NCBI GenBank assembly: GCA_002457295.1 | Contig: NTKF01000009.1 | Coordinates: 1-37,200 of the forward strand | DNA: 37,200 nucleotides | Direction: 5' to 3' | Source of the DNA: Flavobacteriales bacterium MED-G22 | Lineage (GTDB): Bacteria > Bacteroidota > Bacteroidia > Flavobacteriales > Flavobacteriaceae | Shown here: in pieces, positions 34,767-37,200 of the stretch | Layout of the letters: each line of letters opens with the position of its first letter | Numbering within the stretch: the first letter of the stretch is position 1 | Made by a program: the position numbers and the translations under genes | Notes under the pieces: generated by a model | Seen by the model: the letters and a program-made list of their open reading frames with translations, nothing else | Told to the model about the DNA's origin: nothing | The model's database searches: none

Positions 34767-36850
34767 TTTTCAAACTCTTCTAGCTGTTTTAGAGCCGCTT
34801 CTACCGCGGTTTCAGGGCGTAAGCAAACATTGTTTTGACAAACATAGATATAAGTTTCTTCTTCAAAATAACGCTCTTTTAAAAGAGGCAAATCACTTGG
34901 AGTAGTGCTAAATTGAAATAGAACATTAACTAAATACTTCTTTTGAATTTCTTTAGTCATAGAATTTGCTTCTGGCCCTGCAATGATGACTTCATATTCA
35001 GGATAAGCCCATTTTGCCAAAAGAGAAGCCCAATGACAATAGTCACTTATACTTTCTTCTAAAATGGGTTGAATGGCCTGTAACATTTTTTCAACTTTAT
35101 TTAAATAATCTTTTCGAGCTAAAAGATGACCTAAATCAGATAGAACATTTGCTAAGAAAGCATTTGCAGAAGGCATAACACCATCATCAACAGAAAGAAT
35201 AGGAGACAACAAATGGTTTGATGATTTGAAGGTAAAGAAAGGGCTATTAGCATCTTTGAAATCAGTCATGGATTTTTCTACCAAGGTTTGGCTCCAGTCG
35301 AGATACTCTTTTTTTCCCGTAGTTTTATACAAAGCTAATGCAGCACCAGCCATGTAGGCATAGTCTTCTAAAAAACCATCAATTTTTGGTATTCCATTTT
35401 GTAGAGTATGATAAAATTTACCATCTACAAAAGTATTTTTGATGAGAAAATCAAAAAGGGTTTCTGCTTCTTGTAACCAAGCTTGATTATCAAATGCTTG
35501 AGCGGCTTCTACAAATCCAATAATAGTCAAAGCATTCCATGAAGTGATAATTTTGGTGTCAATACCAGGAAAATCTCGTTGGGAAAGTATGATGAAAATT
35601 TTCTTATCCCAATCCGATTTTATCTGATTCCATTCTTTGGTTTTCAACTTACGGGAACGCACAAAGGAACTTTCTGAGACAGCTTTTTTTAATATAAAAA
35701 AGTCCTCTTCAAAAGGATCATTAAAATCTATGCCATAATACTCTTTGAACATTTCAATTTGATTGGTGGCAATTTTTTCAATTTCTTTTTTAGTAAACAC
35801 ATAATATCGACCTTCCCCTGCCTCATTGTCAGCATCAATGGCAGAATAGAATCCACCACCCTTTGCAGCCATTCGGTTTTTTAGAAAGGCAATAGTTTCT
35901 TCAACCCTTAGACGATATATAGGGTTTGCATCACTCTTAAAAGCTTCTGCATAAAGTCCCACCATTTGAGCGTTATCGTAAAGCATTTTTTCAAAATGAG
36001 GAACTTTCCAATACGGATCTACACTGTAACGAAAAAAACCACCTTCTAACGCGTCATAAACTCCACTAGTCGCAATTTTTTGTAAGCTAGTTTCAATGTA
36101 TTCATTGATTGAAGACTTTTTTGATAGTTCGTGATACTGTCTTAAAAAATGAAATTTTGAAGGTCTAATAAATTTCTGTTTACCAATTTCACCCCCATAA
36201 ATCAAATCAAAATTCTTTTCCCATTGTTTGACAGGTTTTTCAAAAAAAGTTTCATCAAAAGGTTTCGGCTTCTCAGGGAGCTCAATAACATTCACGGCAG
36301 CAATTCCCTCAGCAACTTTTTTTGCCAAGTCTTCTAATTGCTCAGGGTTGTTTTCATAGCGCTCTCGTACTCGTTCTAAAATTTGTATCCATTGTGCTCT
36401 TGTGTGATATGTACCACCGTAGATAGGAGTTCCGTTGGGTAAACAAATTACATTTAATGGCCATCCTCCACGACCAGTAAGAAGTTGAACAGCAGTCATA
36501 TAAATATTATCAACATCAGGGTTTTCTTCTCTATCCACTTTAATATTGATAAAATTCTTATTCATTACCGCTGCTACTGTTTTATCCTCGAAGGTTTCTT
36601 CCTCCATTACATGACACCAGTGACAACTTGAATAACCAATGCTCACAATGAGGAGCTTCTCAGCTTTATTTTGATTTTCATAGCGCGATTCATTCCATGG
36701 CTGCCAATGAACTGGATTTTGAGCATGCTGAAGAAGATAGGGGCTTGTTTCTTTATTTAAATTATTCTGACTAAAATTCCAACTTTCCTGACGACTACAT
36801 GAAAATAATAGGCCCAAAAAGAGACAAATAAAGAGGCTATTTGTTTTCAT
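34727..36850 (-). CDS. Thioredoxin-domain (DUF255/YyaL-like) lipoprotein
   Basis: 707 residues from the ATG at 36850, giving a lipoprotein signal that ends LLFSC (Cys18). A DUF255 thioredoxin-like domain follows (about 28-190): [21 protein letters not shown], the active-site-like SSCHWCH with Cys76 and Cys79, and GRGGWPLNV. The rest is an (alpha/alpha)6-type barrel as in N-acylglucosamine-2-epimerase-like proteins (for example [20 protein letters not shown]). Most relatives are cytoplasmic-looking; a lipid anchor puts this one in the envelope. The in-frame ATG at 36898 would overlap the gene upstream and lacks a proper signal. Function unestablished. Confidence 0.9.
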   Translation of the reverse strand: MKTNSLFICLFLGLLFSCSRQESWNFSQNNLNKETSPYLLQHAQNPVHWQPWNESRYENQNKAEKLLIVSIGYSSCHWCHVMEEETFEDKTVAAVMNKNFINIKVDREENPDVDNIYMTAVQLLTGRGGWPLNVICLPNGTPIYGGTYHTRAQWIQILERVRERYENNPEQLEDLAKKVAEGIAAVNVIELPEKPKPFDETFFEKPVKQWEKNFDLIYGGEIGKQKFIRPSKFHFLRQYHELSKKSSINEYIETSLQKIATSGVYDALEGGFFRYSVDPYWKVPHFEKMLYDNAQMVGLYAEAFKSDANPIYRLRVEETIAFLKNRMAAKGGGFYSAIDADNEAGEGRYYVFTKKEIEKIATNQIEMFKEYYGIDFNDPFEEDFFILKKAVSESSFVRSRKLKTKEWNQIKSDWDKKIFIILSQRDFPGIDTKIITSWNALTIIGFVEAAQAFDNQAWLQEAETLFDFLIKNTFVDGKFYHTLQNGIPKIDGFLEDYAYMAGAALALYKTTGKKEYLDWSQTLVEKSMTDFKDANSPFFTFKSSNHLLSPILSVDDGVMPSANAFLANVLSDLGHLLARKDYLNKVEKMLQAIQPILEESISDYCHWASLLAKWAYPEYEVIIAGPEANSMTKEIQKKYLVNVLFQFSTTPSDLPLLKERYFEEETYIYVCQNNVCLRPETAVEAALKQLEEFENQVMTPDPSNSFF

Positions 36851-36876
36851 AATTGGATTAATATTTCTTGAGAAAA

Positions 36877-37200
36877 TTATTTTGATTCGGGTATCCATTT
36901 TTGGATTCTATTATTCTTAGCATCAGCAATAATTATACTTCCAAGAGGGTCAAGGACAACTTGATAGGGTTGAGAAAGCTTTTCATTTTCGTTGTCAAGT
37001 GAACTACTTGCTGCTACAATTTGCACAGCTTTTGTAGTTAAATCATATTGAAGAATTCTTTTTTGTTCATAATCTGTGACTAACAATAAATTGTTATCAA
37101 CAAGAGAAATACCACTAAAATAGTGACGCCTTAAATCATCCTTTAAATCATCTGCAGATAAGATGGTGATACCTTTTTTTGCACCTGGGTTCCATTTTTG
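36877..37200 (-). CDS. NHL-repeat protein, C-terminal fragment (gene starts beyond the right edge)
   Basis: 107 codons plus a stop, open to the window edge on the minus strand. The frame contains beta-propeller NHL units: QKWNPGAKKGITI at the edge, LLLVTDYEQKRILQYDL, and YQVVLDPLGSIIIADAKNNR followed by IQKW. The hydrophobic, Asp-rich pattern (D-x-x-N-x-R-IQKW) is the NHL signature. The protein probably folds as a propeller, often a binding surface in secreted proteins. It is separated by 26 bases from the start of the DUF255 lipoprotein gene downstream, so the two are likely cotranscribed. Confidence 0.8.
   Translation of the reverse strand, partial: QKWNPGAKKGITILSADDLKDDLRRHYFSGISLVDNNLLLVTDYEQKRILQYDLTTKAVQIVAASSSLDNENEKLSQPYQVVLDPLGSIIIADAKNNRIQKWIPESK

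Overview
The window looks like core chromosome from a low-GC member of the Bacteroidota, most likely class Flavobacteriia. Four things point there. There is a bacillithiol gene (bshC). There is a 50-residue DUF4295-type protein behind rpmB-rpmG, and a guaA / LysM-protein / pyrG / yidC run. Several starts are preceded by the lineage's -7 promoter element TAnnTTTG (clearest before rpmB: TTTG-N18-TAAATTTG). The starts I examined show no convincing Shine-Dalgarno sequence. I cannot name a genus.

Layout. 1-167: start of an exported protein leaving the left edge (-). 323-1909: prfC (-). 2002-3704: idi, a PTPS/QueD-family gene, a Bcp peroxiredoxin and a small conserved ORF (+). 3701-7051: DUF4369-like lipoprotein, AlkB-type dioxygenase and htpG (-). 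7194-9157: TetR regulator translationally coupled to an ABC1/UbiB-type kinase, closed by a terminator. 9257-10632: fabH and a CoA-binding-like protein. 10603-12063: sodium:solute symporter (-). 12126-16793: recR, then the tight run 2-oxoacid dehydrogenase E2, DEDDh exonuclease, FAA-hydrolase and cinA. 16928-22450: rpmB, rpmG, DUF4295 gene, terminator, ftsY, alpha/beta hydrolase, amidase, rimO. 22517-24967: large secreted M14 peptidase (-). 25046-34766: bshC, guaA, LysM/periplasmic-binding protein, pyrG, yidC, mnmA. 34727-36850: thioredoxin-fold DUF255 lipoprotein (-), and at the right edge the C-terminus of an NHL-repeat protein (-). No gene-free stretch exceeds 300 bases; the longest is about 155 bases (168-322).

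How the genes relate. Much of the window is information processing and its upkeep: RF3, bL28, bL33, the DUF4295 protein, RimO, MnmA, FtsY, YidC, RecR and the alkylation-repair-type AlkB protein. Nucleotide synthesis (GuaA, PyrG) and redox/thiol handling (Bcp, BshC, the DUF255 protein) add to that. A second theme is the cell envelope: YidC, two or more lipoproteins, the LysM protein, the M14 peptidase, the amidase and the symporter.

I found no phage, transposon, CRISPR, toxin-antitoxin or defence system, and no tRNA or rRNA. The points worth a second look are regulatory or architectural: a palindrome with pseudoknot potential before pyrG, a 28-bp near-palindrome before the tetR-kinase pair, an inverted repeat around the idi -7 element, two terminators that end at or a few bases before the next start codon, and three convergent gene pairs that overlap in coding sequence.
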